Notes: a model not told the origin generated them from the sequence alone. Shown: positions 1 through 11,499, numbered from the stretch's first letter. The stretch: 64,000 nucleotides of DNA from Uranotaenia lowii (GCF_029784155.1 NC_073692.1:271841327-271905326), one strand, 5' to 3'. Numbers and translations: made by a program.

Positions 1-858
1 ATAAAAGTAGAACGTATTAAAAGAAAAGATGAAAAACAACAGTTAATTAATACTCAATCCATAAAACTTACCTTCGAAGGATCAGATTTGCCAAGATCAA
101 TTCAAATCTATGGTGTAAACAGTAAAGTGGAATTATATATCTACCCAATCCGAATTTGTAAAAACTGTTGGCGTATAGGCCACAATGAAAAAGCTTGCAA
201 AAGCAAGAAAAATTGTGAAAATTGCGGGAATACACTTGATGAAAACCACAAAGATTGTAAAAATAACACACCGAAATGTAAAAATTGTAGAGGAGAACAT
301 CTCCCAAACTCCAAAGACTGCCCTGAAAAGAAAAGAAGACAAAACATTAACAAAATCATGGCTCTTAACAAAATGACCTTCTTAGAAGCAAATGAATATT
401 ACCCCAGAACATCCAACAAATTCTCTCTTCTCCAGTCTACCGACGCATTCCCGGAAATGGAACGTCCAAGTACGACAATGAAAGGTTTTAGACCAGCAGA
501 AAATCAAGTTATTCAATACCGAAACGTAATTAAAAACTTCAATACCCAGAAACAAAGGCCTAAATTCTCTGAAATACAAACACAAAAATTAACAACAACT
601 GCAAACGTGGAATACCCAACGAAACCAATAACATCGAACCCATATAAAACTACTGAGCTAGAGAAAACTACAGCTGAAATGATTCAACAAGCTACCAAAC
701 AAATGATGAATGCTTTGACATCCATCAATAAAAACATAACTAATTCTGATTCCGATATTTTAGAAATTGAAATTGGAACGATTATAAAAGAAATAATCTA
801 TCAAAACTACAAGAACTCATCATCTTATCCAAATCACATTACAAAAAATAAAAATTGA
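1..858 (+). CDS. Non-LTR retrotransposon ORF1 (gag-like, CCHC zinc knuckles), 5'-partial
   Basis: The reading frame is open from base 1 to the stop at 856-858, so the start lies outside the window. It encodes a nucleic-acid-binding gag-like protein. Three Cys-rich knuckles follow one another around bases 157-330: CKNCWRIGHNEKAC, CENCGNTLDENHKDC and CKNCRGEHLPNSKDC. A Lys/Asn/Thr-rich, low-complexity C-terminal tail follows. Such ORF1 proteins coat element RNA into ribonucleoprotein particles (known of the family). ORF2 starts 87 bp downstream on the same strand. The frame has no internal stop, which suggests a young copy. Confidence 0.85.
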   Translation: MKVERIKRKDEKQQLINTQSIKLTFEGSDLPRSIQIYGVNSKVELYIYPIRICKNCWRIGHNEKACKSKKNCENCGNTLDENHKDCKNNTPKCKNCRGEHLPNSKDCPEKKRRQNINKIMALNKMTFLEANEYYPRTSNKFSLLQSTDAFPEMERPSTTMKGFRPAENQVIQYRNVIKNFNTQKQRPKFSEIQTQKLTTTANVEYPTKPITSNPYKTTELEKTTAEMIQQATKQMMNALTSINKNITNSDSDILEIEIGTIIKEIIYQNYKNSSSYPNHITKNKN

Positions 859-945
859 AAAAGAAAAACACTTCGAAATAACTAAGGTATTATTTAAGTC
901 TATTTTTTCAAAACAAAACTTTTTTACACTTTCATTCACTTAAAA

Positions 946-3900
946 ATGGCTATGTTCAAATATAACTTAAATATCTCTCAAATTAACATTCGTAGTATAA
1001 GGCCAACTAACAAAAGAGAAATCATTAAAAAATACCTTATAGAAAACCAAATTCATATTCTTATGATGCAAGAAACCTGGATCAAAGATACTGAAAATTT
1101 TAGATTTTTTAACTATAAATTTGTCAAGAAATGTCGAGGTGAAGGATATGGAGGAGTAGGAATACTCATCCACCCTACGCTGATCCTAGAAGAAATTATT
1201 ATAAATAATGTAGACTTGGAAATAATTGCTGTCAAAATCAAAAACATTAAAACTCCCACAATTTTTATTTCAATATATGTACCTCCAGAGGTTGCAACAA
1301 GCCATTTTGAACAACAGATGAAAAACCTTTTCCACTTCATACAAAATTGCTCAACACCAGTCCTAATGGGAGGAGACCTTAACGCTCACCACCCCATATG
1401 GGACAGAATTACAAATAAAATAAATAGAAGAGGAACTATAATAAGCGATTTATTAGCAAATACGGATTTAATTTTTCTTAACAACGGACAAGCTACTACG
1501 TGGGCAGATTTGAATCATACAGCTTCGGCCATCGATCTGACTCTAACCACTATAAACTTAGCAGGGAAAATTAATTGGGAAATAAGCAATAAAAACTTTG
1601 ATTCGGACCACAAATTGATTGAATGTACGTTGATTGATTACAATAAATTTGAAGAAAACAAAACAATTACTTTAGTAAACAAAAAGAAAGCTATCAGCAA
1701 CTTAGATAATATAAATCCAAATAACATTAGAGACGTAGATGACATGAACATCAAAATCACAGAGGCAATAGCTAACTCCACATACAGTTTTAAATTAGAC
1801 AATAAGAGAAAAATAAAGCCATACTGGAACGATAAAATTAAGGAACTTTACGAAACTAAAAACAAAAAACACATTATCTTTCGAAATAATTTAACTTTAG
1901 AGAATAAAAAAGAGTATAAAACCGCGGAATACAATTTTAAGAAAGAGTTAAAAAAAGAAATAAAAAATTATAGAAAAGATATGCTAGGAAAAATTAACAA
2001 CGATACTCCAGTGAACGAAATGTGGAAGATAGTTAAAGCAATTGAAGGAAACTTTAAACATAAGGAAAACACAGAAATAATGACTAATGAATTACTCGCA
2101 AACAAATTTATGGATCTTAACTTCAAGAAAACAAACATTGAAAGATTCTATTCCAACAATTTTGAACCTGACGAAGAAAAATATTCAGGAAACATTCCGA
2201 TAGCTAATATGATTGGAAATATTAGGAAAAAGAAAGATCGATCAGCAGCGGGAGAAAATAAACTTTCTTATTTTTTCCTTAAAAAAATCAATATAACATT
2301 ACTAATAAGAATACTCGAAATCACTAATGATGTCTGGATGAAAGGTACAATTCCAGAAGATTGGTTGAAAATCAAAATAATTCCAATATACAAAACTAAT
2401 AAAAATAAAGAATTAGAAACTTCATATAGACCGATAGCCTTAATCAATACTAACTTAAAAATTATTAACTCAGAAATAAAACACAGAATTGAAAAATTTA
2501 TTAATGAAAACAATCTCATACCTGAATATTCCTATGGATTTCGTTCAGGATACTCATCGATTGACTGCATTAATCATCTTAATTCAACGATTATGGAAGC
2601 AAAAAGAAATAAAAGGAGATCAATTGCAATATTTCTTGACTTATCGAAAGCATTCGACTCAGTGGAAACTCAAACATTACTCAGAATTTTAGATGACGTT
2701 AAATTACCAAAAAAAATCCTACTATGGTTGGAACAATATCTTACCTCCAGAAAAGTTATTATCCAAATAGGTAACGAAACTATATCAAAAGAAAACAATC
2801 ATGGTCTTCCTCAGGGCTGCCCATTATCCCCAATCTTATTCAACTTATATACAAAAGATTTGCACAATATCAATGAAACAAACAAAAAAATCCTGCAATT
2901 TGCAGACGATTTTGTAATTATCGTCACAAACAAATCTAAAGAAGCAGCTGAAGAAGAAAGCAATATTGTGCTAACTGAATTATCAAACAAACTAAAAACC
3001 CTTAAAATTGATATAAGCATTGAAAAAACAGCAGCAATACTATTCGATGCAAGAATTGACGAGCAAATAAATCTTAAAATTAACAATATTCCCATTCAAC
3101 AAGTAAACAATCACAAATATTTGGGATATATGATAGATTACAAACTTTCAAATAAAACCCACATCAATTATCTTAATAATAAAATCAAAAAAAGGAACAA
3201 TGTATTGAAAATAATCTGTAAGAAGAACAACGGAGCTCACCCTAAAACAGCCCTTAATATAACTAAAGCCATTATTAGATCGCAAATCGATTACGGAATT
3301 ACAATATACGGAAACACAGCTAAATCTAATTTGATCAAATTAAACACCTCCTTCAATGACGCCCTTAGAACATGCCTCAGACTCTTGAAATCCACCCCCA
3401 TAAATGCCCTATTTGCAGAAGCAGGTGAATTACCAATTAAAAAGAGAGCACAATGGCTAGCTAAGAAAGAAGCCCTCAAAGCGTTTACTAACAACAAGCC
3501 AATAGTTAAATTACTATATAAGTTTTTAGAGCTAGACACATTACCAAAAAAAGTTACCTTATTAGAATTAATAACATATCAAAACAATTATCTAATAGTT
3601 CAAACAGCCGTAAATAATCAAAATTACATTGACGAAAATTCAAAAACAAAAATACTTATGAACATAGACGAAAACATCAAAAATCTAAATAAAAATGAAC
3701 TAAACAAAAATACTATCAAAATGATAGTAAATGAAGTTCTCAACAATAATTACGAAAATTATGAAAAAATTTTCACAGATGGGTCAAAATCAACCCAAGG
3801 ATGTGGAATTGGAATATATTTTGAAAAGGAACAGGAAAAATTAAGCTATAAAGTTAACAAAGAACTCTCAATTATGAACATAGAATTAATCGCAATTAAT

Positions 3901-4596
3901 ATAGCTATAGATATGATAATGAACAAATCAGGTAATAATTTCTTAATATGTACGGATTCGAAATCAGGCCTACAATCACTAAAAAAGTCAAAAATCAAAG
4001 ATAATTTTATCATTGACGAGATACTAAATAAATTATCTAACTCCGAAAAAGCTATAAAACTTCAGTGGGTCCCTGGTCACTCGAACATTAACGGAAATGA
4101 AATCGCGGATCACCTTTCAAAACAAGGATGTATTTCGCAGCAAATCATATATACAAAAATTCCCATTAAAGACGCGCTAAATTTAGCAAAACACGAAACC
4201 TTACAAGAATGGCAAGAAGAATACTCATATTTATCTTTAAACAAAGGCAAACAACATTTTAAGATACTACAAATTCCAACACTTAAACCCTGGTTTTCAA
4301 ATATTGATTTGGGAACACAACAAATAACAATAATTGGAAGACTTAGAACTTTCCACACACTAGACAAACAAAGGCTTTTCCTATGGAAATTAACAGACAC
4401 CGACAAATGCGAAATTTGCAACACGACAGAAAACACAGAACACATATTATTCAGGTGTTACAAATATACACTTTCTAGAAACAACTTTCCCAGTCTCATT
4501 CTAAACGACGACCTAATTACCCTTCTAACCAACGCTAACAAGAAAACTTACAATGAAGTAGCCAGATTTGTTATGCTCAACAACATTTCGCTCTGA
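946..4596 (+). CDS. Non-LTR retrotransposon ORF2: endonuclease, reverse transcriptase, RNase H
   Basis: This is a 1216-aa uninterrupted polyprotein. The AP-type endonuclease covers about residues 8-230, with QET (42-44), GGDLNAHHPIWD (from 142) and SDH (220-222). The reverse transcriptase spans roughly 440-720, with SYRPIALI, LDLSKAFD, GLPQGCPLSP and the catalytic FADD box at 652-655. RNase H starts with FTDGSK, whose Asp is residue 945, and continues with CTDSKSG and WVPGHSNINGNEIADHLSK. A C-terminal CEIC...EHILFRC zinc motif begins at residue 1155. All active-site motifs I can recognise are present. The protein nicks the target and copies the element RNA by target-primed reverse transcription (family knowledge). 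Confidence 0.95.
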   Translation: MAMFKYNLNISQINIRSIRPTNKREIIKKYLIENQIHILMMQETWIKDTENFRFFNYKFVKKCRGEGYGGVGILIHPTLILEEIIINNVDLEIIAVKIKNIKTPTIFISIYVPPEVATSHFEQQMKNLFHFIQNCSTPVLMGGDLNAHHPIWDRITNKINRRGTIISDLLANTDLIFLNNGQATTWADLNHTASAIDLTLTTINLAGKINWEISNKNFDSDHKLIECTLIDYNKFEENKTITLVNKKKAISNLDNINPNNIRDVDDMNIKITEAIANSTYSFKLDNKRKIKPYWNDKIKELYETKNKKHIIFRNNLTLENKKEYKTAEYNFKKELKKEIKNYRKDMLGKINNDTPVNEMWKIVKAIEGNFKHKENTEIMTNELLANKFMDLNFKKTNIERFYSNNFEPDEEKYSGNIPIANMIGNIRKKKDRSAAGENKLSYFFLKKINITLLIRILEITNDVWMKGTIPEDWLKIKIIPIYKTNKNKELETSYRPIALINTNLKIINSEIKHRIEKFINENNLIPEYSYGFRSGYSSIDCINHLNSTIMEAKRNKRRSIAIFLDLSKAFDSVETQTLLRILDDVKLPKKILLWLEQYLTSRKVIIQIGNETISKENNHGLPQGCPLSPILFNLYTKDLHNINETNKKILQFADDFVIIVTNKSKEAAEEESNIVLTELSNKLKTLKIDISIEKTAAILFDARIDEQINLKINNIPIQQVNNHKYLGYMIDYKLSNKTHINYLNNKIKKRNNVLKIICKKNNGAHPKTALNITKAIIRSQIDYGITIYGNTAKSNLIKLNTSFNDALRTCLRLLKSTPINALFAEAGELPIKKRAQWLAKKEALKAFTNNKPIVKLLYKFLELDTLPKKVTLLELITYQNNYLIVQTAVNNQNYIDENSKTKILMNIDENIKNLNKNELNKNTIKMIVNEVLNNNYENYEKIFTDGSKSTQGCGIGIYFEKEQEKLSYKVNKELSIMNIELIAINIAIDMIMNKSGNNFLICTDSKSGLQSLKKSKIKDNFIIDEILNKLSNSEKAIKLQWVPGHSNINGNEIADHLSKQGCISQQIIYTKIPIKDALNLAKHETLQEWQEEYSYLSLNKGKQHFKILQIPTLKPWFSNIDLGTQQITIIGRLRTFHTLDKQRLFLWKLTDTDKCEICNTTENTEHILFRCYKYTLSRNNFPSLILNDDLITLLTNANKKTYNEVARFVMLNNISL

Positions 4597-5349
4597 GTCA
4601 CTCTATCTGATATGGATCCAATATCTAAAATTTAAATAAATATGCAACTGCCAGTTCAAGTCTGAAAAATTTGACAACTTTCGCGATAATAACATAAAAG
4701 AGGCGAAAAGGCCCAACATAAACTTCCCCTTTTACGAAATTGACAAGACTTGGCAACATAGTTCGTAACGTAAACACACGAACTCGCCATAAAAAGAAAA
4801 GAAGAAGAAGAAGAAGAAGATGATAAAAGAAATCTTCGTTTTTACCACAGTTTGTAAATTATGATTTGAGTTGCCGGTGCTTGTATTGAATCATAATCTT
4901 GAAGAAGAATTTCATTCTTCTAAAATGTGGATAGCTTATTGATGCCTCGTTTTGTTTTATTTTATATTTTTATGCAGAAATATTTGAATGAATACAGATT
5001 TTTGTAAACCCCGCTGTAATTTTGATTTCAGATTTGTATTTTGTCATCTAATTTTACTATTGAGCCAGCAGTCCATTAAATGATCCTATAATTTTGGTCT
5101 CGGGCTGGTACTTTATTTATAAAAAAAATAAATACCTCCATTATGCCTATTTTTGCTATCAAAGAATTACTATACCAAATTTTGCTATCTGTTTGCTGTA
5201 TGTACCTAAATGTGGTCTCAGCGTGCTGTCAAATAAAATCTATGAAACCTGAATTATGCCTTATTTTGCTCTCGTTCAAAAGTTAACAGCAAAGGATGCT
5301 ATCAGTATGCTGTTGACACCTTATTATGTTCTCACTTTGCTATCAATTT
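4597..5349. other. 3' UTR of the I-like element and repeat-like flank
   Basis: The first 220 bases are the retrotransposon 3' UTR, with AATAAA near 4635, ending in (GAA)n at 4797-4820. From about 5120 to 5350 the sequence iterates words such as GCTATCA, TGCTGT and TTTTGCTATC at irregular spacing, like a degenerate tandem repeat. No gene is seen. Confidence 0.6.
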
Positions 5350-6442
5350 AGGCATCAAAGTCTGTTCGGGATGTAGAAGGAATATTCGAAGAACTGTTAC
5401 TTGGACTGATTTGTTGTTTGTGGTTTACGGGCTGTATATTCTGACTGTCTAAGATTTTCTGACTAGGTACAGTAATTGCTGATCTAGATGTTAGGCTACT
5501 ATTGTTGACGTTGTTTACAGAGAGAGATTCACGAAGGCTGCGCAGCTCTGACCTTACAGCTTTTGACTCTTCCTATTATTCGATCTTTTTCGTCTGAATC
5601 ACTTGCTAGCCTTCGTTGAACGATGTTAGATAGCGAATAATCTCTGTTTGATTCGCGGTATATATTAAGGGCTTCTGAGAATGAAATATCTCGGTCAACT
5701 TTTATTTTGATTATCGCTTCTTCTTCTTCTTTGTATTTCGGGCAGTCGCGGGTAACAGGAGTATGACTACCATTGCAATTTTTGCAAAATGCTGTGTTTG
5801 TGCATGGCAGATTTTCGGCTTTTTCGTGTTCCTTTGAACACCTTAGGCATATGGTTGAACTCGATGGACATTTGTTTTTACCATGACCGTATTCAGCGCA
5901 TTTGAAACATAGCATAGGAGAAGGATAAAAGGTGCGAACTTTAACCCTCAATAAACCGAATTTGACGTAATCGGGTCGTTTCAGTGCATTAAACGTCAGA
6001 ATCAACAATGGGGTATTTTTCCGTGTACCATCTACTTTCTTAGTAATCCTTTTGACCTTGGTAACTCCTTCAGATTTCAGTTGTGCCTCAAGGAATTGTT
6101 CTTCTTCGTTGATCGTGTCCAAGTCGTACACTATGCCTTGAACATAACTAAGAGTTGGATGGGGAATAATCTCGCAGTAGGTATTTTGTTCCTCTGGCTT
6201 GTTTCGTAGCTGTACCTTCTTTGCTGCTTCGTAGCCCACAGCACGTTCAACAGTATTGGCGATGAGAAAAGGTTTCAGAGGAAGGTCAGGTTCGGGATCT
6301 TTAGCATCACAATCGTCATTTTTCCTTGCCTTCATCAACAAGGGTCGCATTTCCCCGAGATCATCGGGACCTAGCATCCAATCTGGTAAGTTGAGTGAAG
6401 GCTACCCCCTCCATCTGGAGGGTCCGCATTAGCTTCTTCCAT
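5350..6442 (-). pseudogene. Broken ORF1 (gag-like, CCHC) of a second non-LTR retrotransposon
   Basis: The main open frame (5529-6377) carries a knuckle array, CFKCAEYGHGKNKC, CLRCSKEHEKAENLPC and CKNCNGSHTPVTRDC, preceded by a domain with the motif FNALKRPDYVKFGLLRVKVR. This is typical of I/Jockey-type ORF1 proteins. The frame appears broken at both ends. An upstream ATG at 6442 opens a plausible N-terminus (MEEANADPPDGGG) that runs into a stop near 6385 in another frame. After the stop at 5529 the other frame continues with a Ser/Asn/Gln-rich tail to about 5350. No reverse transcriptase follows, so this is a gag-only remnant. It is more GC-rich than the element at 1-4820 and belongs to a different family. 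Confidence 0.75.
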
Positions 6443-9340
6443 GGGTTAGGCACTTAGTTTTGTTGCACTATTTTCTCAGTAGTTTCTATCCTGTAGGTTA
6501 TGATACTTGTATCCAAGATAAGCTACTTACATACAAGTTTGAGATTTTCACGATGTTGTTTGATTGCACTCGGAAAAAAATCCGGATTTCAATCCGAAAT
6601 TTGAGAACTTTTTTGCAGTGGCAAAATAAAATTAATGGTCAAGGTTGAACCAGATATACTAGAACCGATATACACCACTTAACGAGAAATCGGGAGACAC
6701 GAATAGCGCTATCTGGCGACAGAAATGGAAGTATTACACTGTGAATTTTTGCGGAGCTTTGATCAGAGGTGCCAGCTGTCGTGATTTTTCAATTGACTAT
6801 CGCAAAAAGTGTGGCGTAAGATATAGAAAAGGCGGAAGTGAAATGAGTACTTTTTGAATAAATAAAAATTATAAAAAGCGCATATTGTTACAATTTTTAA
6901 AACGTTATCCAAACCCTTAAAACATCGGCAGCGGTAAGTGCTATCCTAGGTGTTAACCCGGGACACATTCTAGGTTCTTTTTTAGCTTAAGCAGCTCATT
7001 TGCGCACTAGTAAGTGCGCAAAACTGGTTTCCATTTTTGCCACTGGTGACGCTCCGATAGGTGTTGTTGTTTTTTGTTGCTATTTTCTTTTTTAATTTTT
7101 TTCTAGACACTTTAGCACCTGGAGCTGGTCATGAGCTGGTCGGTATTCAAATATGGCTCATGGCTTGCCTTTTCAATACCAAGGAGCAAAATTGAGTGTT
7201 ATTATAGCTTTGACACCTGACCGCTGCTGATACTCTTAAACATCGTGATTGTAATATCACTATCGGTTTAGCGCACAGTTTTACAAAATAAAGAATGAAA
7301 AGGGAATGTTATTAGACTTCAAAGTCAAGCATTCGTAATGAACAACTTATTTATAATGACTTCATAAATTACTAGAAATAAATTTAATTACGACATTCGC
7401 GATGAAATCTGCCAGCACAGATTTTAGACTTTTGCATTGCAAATTTCCATCAGCACTTTACGAGAAAACAAACAAACTACATATTCTTAATCAAACATTT
7501 GCGCTATTAAGTTTCAACGATCCGTTTCCTAGAATATATATGTCATACAAAACGGCAAATCAAATTAAGCGGAAGCTTAATAAAAGTGTTTAAAGCTTAG
7601 CTGAAAGACGAAAATTAAATATAGATAAAAAAAATAAAAAAAATGGAAATTCAAAAATGATTATTATTAATTTTTCCTAGTTACATTTAAATAGTTTTTT
7701 TTTGTGTTTTGGATTATGATTTGTTTTGTAATAGTGATGAAAAATAAAAATGTTTCATTTCAAAACCCATATACATGCCATTCGGAACCTGAGCTAAATT
7801 TTTAATCAATTTCGTCACCATGGCTGGAACAGAATTTTTCCTTCTTAGTAACAACAAATGACATGATGCTTAATGAGCACACAATTTTCGTGTTGATTAA
7901 AAAAATGTGCTTAAATTTTGTTTTCTCCTTGATAATCGATTGTGTGAAACTTTTTCAGCTTTGATTTTGTATTTGTTTAGATTTTTGTTTTGCGTTCACG
8001 AGTACAAATAAATGATGGGAAATCATTAAGAAATATATCGCATTCCGATTATTCATTGAGAATCGAAAGATTTTTTTTTATTTATTTCAGTACAAATGGT
8101 TTAAATTTTGAAGAAAAAACAATTCTGTTTCACACATTTGTCTAAATTAATAAAAAAAACCAATTTGTGCCCTTTCAAAAAGTTAATCTGAAGCTGTCAA
8201 AATGCTGATCAGGGATGCCGTGCGAACAAATTTTCATCAATTTTTTGTTTAGTTCAGAAACACTTAAAACATTTAATTCCGCTCATTTAAGAAATGAATT
8301 CAAAATTCGCGCCACCAGCCTTCATTTCTTTCATTGTTTTCAGAAGATATGTCACAAGTCTCTTAGGCATAATTCCAAGTCCATTATCAGAAAACATGAA
8401 TATTAGTTGTTAGCCTTTTGTTTTTTTTAGCACTGCCCGCATACTAAAAAACTATATCTCAAACAGTATATACGATACATCAACGGCTTCAGAAAAAGTG
8501 ATCGTCTATGTAAACGTAGCTATTATATTGAACTTTAGATCGACAACGATAAGAACGAAACATGAACGTTCATGTGGAAAGTGATGGTATCTGGTTTGGT
8601 GGATTAATGATATGAACGATTTACTTGAATTTTTCAATAATGTAAAAATGATCTGGAACCGTTACCCATGACTTACGTCAAAAATTGGCCGAAACGCGGA
8701 TCAGAGCTGCCAGGTGATATTGCAAAAAATCAGCATACATTTATGAAAGTATCTTTATGAATCATTTTCATTAAATTAAGAATATTAATACCAAGTAGCA
8801 TTCAAGTTCAAAACGGTCCAATGAATCCCAATTTCAAGTTTTCTTTAGAAATCCTGCAAAATCTCTTTATATTTTTTTTTTTTAATTTTGTTCAGCTGAC
8901 TAAATGTACCTTTGTTGGCCTGCAGTTAACATCTCAAAACATCAAACCACTGATATCATATGAGTCAAAGATTATCATCGGTTAAACTATTTTATAATTG
9001 ATTTTTTAGATGTCGTTATCATTTAAATGTAAATTCAGCTATAATTTAGACATTTTTATAACAATCAGAACATTTTACAGGCTATTTTTCAAAAATCTGG
9101 AAAATTCAAGCGTTATTGAAAAATTAGGACGGTCTCTCAAAAATCAGGACAAATCCTGAAAAATCAGGACACCTGGCACCAGTGGCCCCTTTGACCGAAA
9201 CGCGTGTCAAGGAACAAAGAATACTTCAAGAAGAAGAACAGAAAATGAAAAATTTTCCTATTCCGATCCAGAGAGGTTTTTTATTCCAAAACTTTGGATT
9301 TTCTCCGTAACTTTGTGGAATTGCAGCATAACAGACCATA
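6443..9340. other. AT-rich intergenic DNA
   Basis: No supported gene is seen. Short open frames here look random. Words related to GCCAGGTG occur at 6770, 8708 and 9170 and may mark old MITE ends. The stretch 8699-9193 is bracketed by a 10-bp direct repeat (CCGAAACGCG), which may be an insertion footprint. Confidence 0.5.
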
Positions 9341-9417
9341 CATTCAAGGTAAGAGAGGGAAATTAATACTATTTGGTAACTGAGCATTAATCTTTTCTTT
9401 TTCCACAGCTACGAAAA

Positions 9418-9660
9418 ATGTCAGATAATGAATCATCCAAGGCACCTTTGAAGAGAAATGATGTGCTTCCAGCCGAATTACCATCCCTTGCCGATCCCTT
9501 CGAGCACCGTGCCGGAGGTTGTTCCGGAACCTCTGAACGGCATTTCTTTATGGAGCACATCATACATTCCCGGCTCAAATTTCTTCAGACAGGAACGTTG
9601 TGGTCAATTAGTGCTGAACAGGTTCGGCTTTTAGGAAGAAAGGAAATAAAATTCTCATAA
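9418..9660 (+). CDS. Possible small protein of 80 aa, spliced 5' leader
   Basis: I do not recognise the product. The frame begins MSDNESSKAPLKRNDVLPAE and has no signal peptide or membrane segment. Three signs suggest a gene rather than a chance frame. A consensus donor (AAG/GTAAGAG) lies at 9348/9349. A pyrimidine-rich acceptor (TTCCACAG) ends at 9408, so a 60-bp intron would sit 9 bp before the ATG. A polyadenylation signal AATAAA lies about 17 bases after the stop, near 9677. It could also be the last exon of a decayed gene. The C-terminal half looks less protein-like than the N-terminal half. Confidence 0.35.
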   Translation: MSDNESSKAPLKRNDVLPAELPSLADPFEHRAGGCSGTSERHFFMEHIIHSRLKFLQTGTLWSISAEQVRLLGRKEIKFS

Positions 9661-11190
9661 AATGTAAGTGATTATGAAATAAAATTTATCGTATTTTGAA
9701 GTGCTAATTTGAATTTCAATAAAAAATAATCCGAAATTTCCATTGAACTATCAAAATATTATGTATGTGTGCGTGTTGCATTCACAAACGTTTCCATATA
9801 TCATTTGCTTAACGTTGAAAACACGTAATATAGAATCGTTACAAAACTTTTACCTAAAAAGTTAAGCTACGAGGTTCCTAGAATAAAACTGTAACAATGA
9901 TAGTTTCATCCTCAGAAAACGTTTTCTCAAACAATTTTTGAACTTTTACCAAACTGTTTGTAGAACAGTCCTCCCATACAACGGCTTTAACAGTTTTAAA
10001 CAGTTACATAACCTAACAACATATTTAAAATACAATCAATTCAGAATTCACGATTCGAGCAATGTATTTTACAATTCGTATAATCGTTTGCCAAACGTTA
10101 TTTTACGCTTAATAAAATCGTCGTTTGACTTTTTAAGCAATCGTTTGGTTACAATCCGCATTTATGCGGGTGGCATTTCGGAAACGATTTGTTAGCTTTG
10201 ATTTTTCAGTCAATTCATTAACTATAAACATTTAAAGTAGATTATTTTCATGTTATTGCTGGATAAAAGCTCGGTATGATATCCGTTAACCTAAGATCTG
10301 AATTTGATAAATGATCTAACAAACTTTATAGTTTGGTAATGATAAACCAATTTGTTTGAAAATGTTCAAATATTAACAAGAAACATCTAGAGTGAGGCAA
10401 TAACAATACCATCTTTTAATACGAATCGTTAAAAAAACCATTTTTTGCCAAATTGAAAAGCGTCACCCGTCATCTAGTAGAGAAAAAATAACGATATTTC
10501 TACGTAAATATTTTTTTCCTTAACTTTTAGTTAACAAAATTTTTATCAACAGTTAAGCAGTTTTTTCTATTCTGACCGATAGAATTTGAAATCTTTTTCT
10601 AAAAAAACACTTTATGCGCATCCAAATCTATGTATCTTTTGAAACAATCAAATAAGGAAGGTAATTGAAAGTTATAACTCCGCTCCATATTTTGTTCAGA
10701 AATATTTACAAGTATGGAATGGGGACATTTTCTTAAACCCCTTTTTGTTTGTTTGTTGTTTCACTAAAATTTTTATGGTGCAAGAATAGAAAGAAACAAT
10801 TTCATTTATTATAACTGGCATCCCTGATCAAGTCGAGTCGGAATACACGCTATTCACAAGTTAGACGAATTTCTCGAATTAGTGCTTCCATTTTGTCCGC
10901 TAGAGGATGCTGATGGTGTCGCCTTCTCATTGTATGAAGAAAATAAGTGTGGTGAATATTGATTTCAATTATATTTGGTTGAACCCAAATCTTTCGGTTG
11001 CACCCTTTGACCGGAATTTTAAAGCTTATTTTCAATTTTTTAACGCGTTTTAAATTCAACCGAAGTTTACACGCGATTGTAAACAATCGAACTTTAAACC
11101 ACATTATGTTTTTGGTGCTTTGTTTGGCGGATGATGTTAGTAGCCGTATAATGTAACAATAAAAAAACGATCATGAATGGTAAATGGATA
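9661..11190. other. AT-rich intergenic DNA
   Basis: No convincing gene. An 84-codon minus-strand frame at 10850-11104 has no recognisable domain. A 13-bp word at 10815 (GGCATCCCTGATC) is the exact inverse of one at 8206, but no target duplication accompanies the pair. Confidence 0.5.
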
Positions 11191-11192
11191 AA

Positions 11193-11268
11193 AATCACCT
11201 CGAACAGAAATCGAACTCTAGTCTTTTGATTACTTCCCCGACACCTTACCAAAAGGTCACATCGTCAG
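11193..11268 (-). repeat. tRNA-like SINE head
   Basis: On the minus strand the sequence contains TTTTGGTAAGGTGTCGGGG, resembling an A box, and AGAGTTCGATTTC, resembling a B box, about 30 bases further on. This is the layout of a pol III internal promoter. It does not fold as a convincing tRNA, so a tRNA-derived SINE is more likely. The run TAACAATAAAAAAA beside it is shared with the similar unit near 15.9 kb, so the two may be one family. Confidence 0.5.
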
Positions 11269-11291
11269 ATGTAACAGTCAGATGTACAGAG

Positions 11292-11467
11292 TCAAGCTGT
11301 AGCTCTATAATTCAGTTGACTACATCGAGTTGAATTCGCTGCTAGATTATACGGTAAAAAACGCTCATCGTGCCCCGATTCAAGCTGTAGCTCTATAATT
11401 CAGTTGACTACATCGAGTTGAATTCGCTGCTAGATTATACGGTAAAAAACGCTCATCGTGCCCCGAT
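11292..11467 (+). repeat. Exact 88-bp tandem duplication
   Basis: Bases 11292-11379 (starting TCAAGCTGTAGCTCTATAAT) are followed at once by a second copy at 11380-11467. I see no mismatch between them. Lack of divergence means a recent duplication or an assembly duplicate. Confidence 0.9.
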
Positions 11468-11499
11468 TAATAGTGCTCTGTTCGCCCCGAGCCAACAAA

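Larger units (their letters stand above)
1..4820 (+). mobile_element. I-clade-like non-LTR retrotransposon, 5' end outside window
   Basis: The element holds ORF1 (gag-like), an 87-bp spacer, ORF2 (endonuclease, reverse transcriptase, RNase H), and a roughly 200-bp 3' UTR ending in a (GAA)n tract at 4797-4820. RNase H together with a three-knuckle ORF1 and a simple-repeat 3' end fits the I clade. The clade call is inference because no phylogeny was run. Composition is very A-rich on the coding strand. No target-site duplication can be checked because the 5' end lies left of the window. Confidence 0.85.

Noticed and set aside
8689..9203. 10-bp direct repeat CCGAAACGCG around a 495-bp AT-rich segment
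   Set aside because: The segment ends do not form terminal repeats next to the duplication and there is no tail, so insertion is not established.
8206..10827. 13-bp perfect inverse pair GATCAGGGATGCC / GGCATCCCTGATC, 2.6 kb apart
   Set aside because: No target duplication or extended homology beyond 13 bp. Probably ends of separate small elements or chance.
10850..11104. 84-aa minus-strand frame with a basic N-terminus
   Set aside because: Not recognised, no polyadenylation signal or splice context found, and random frames of this length are frequent here.
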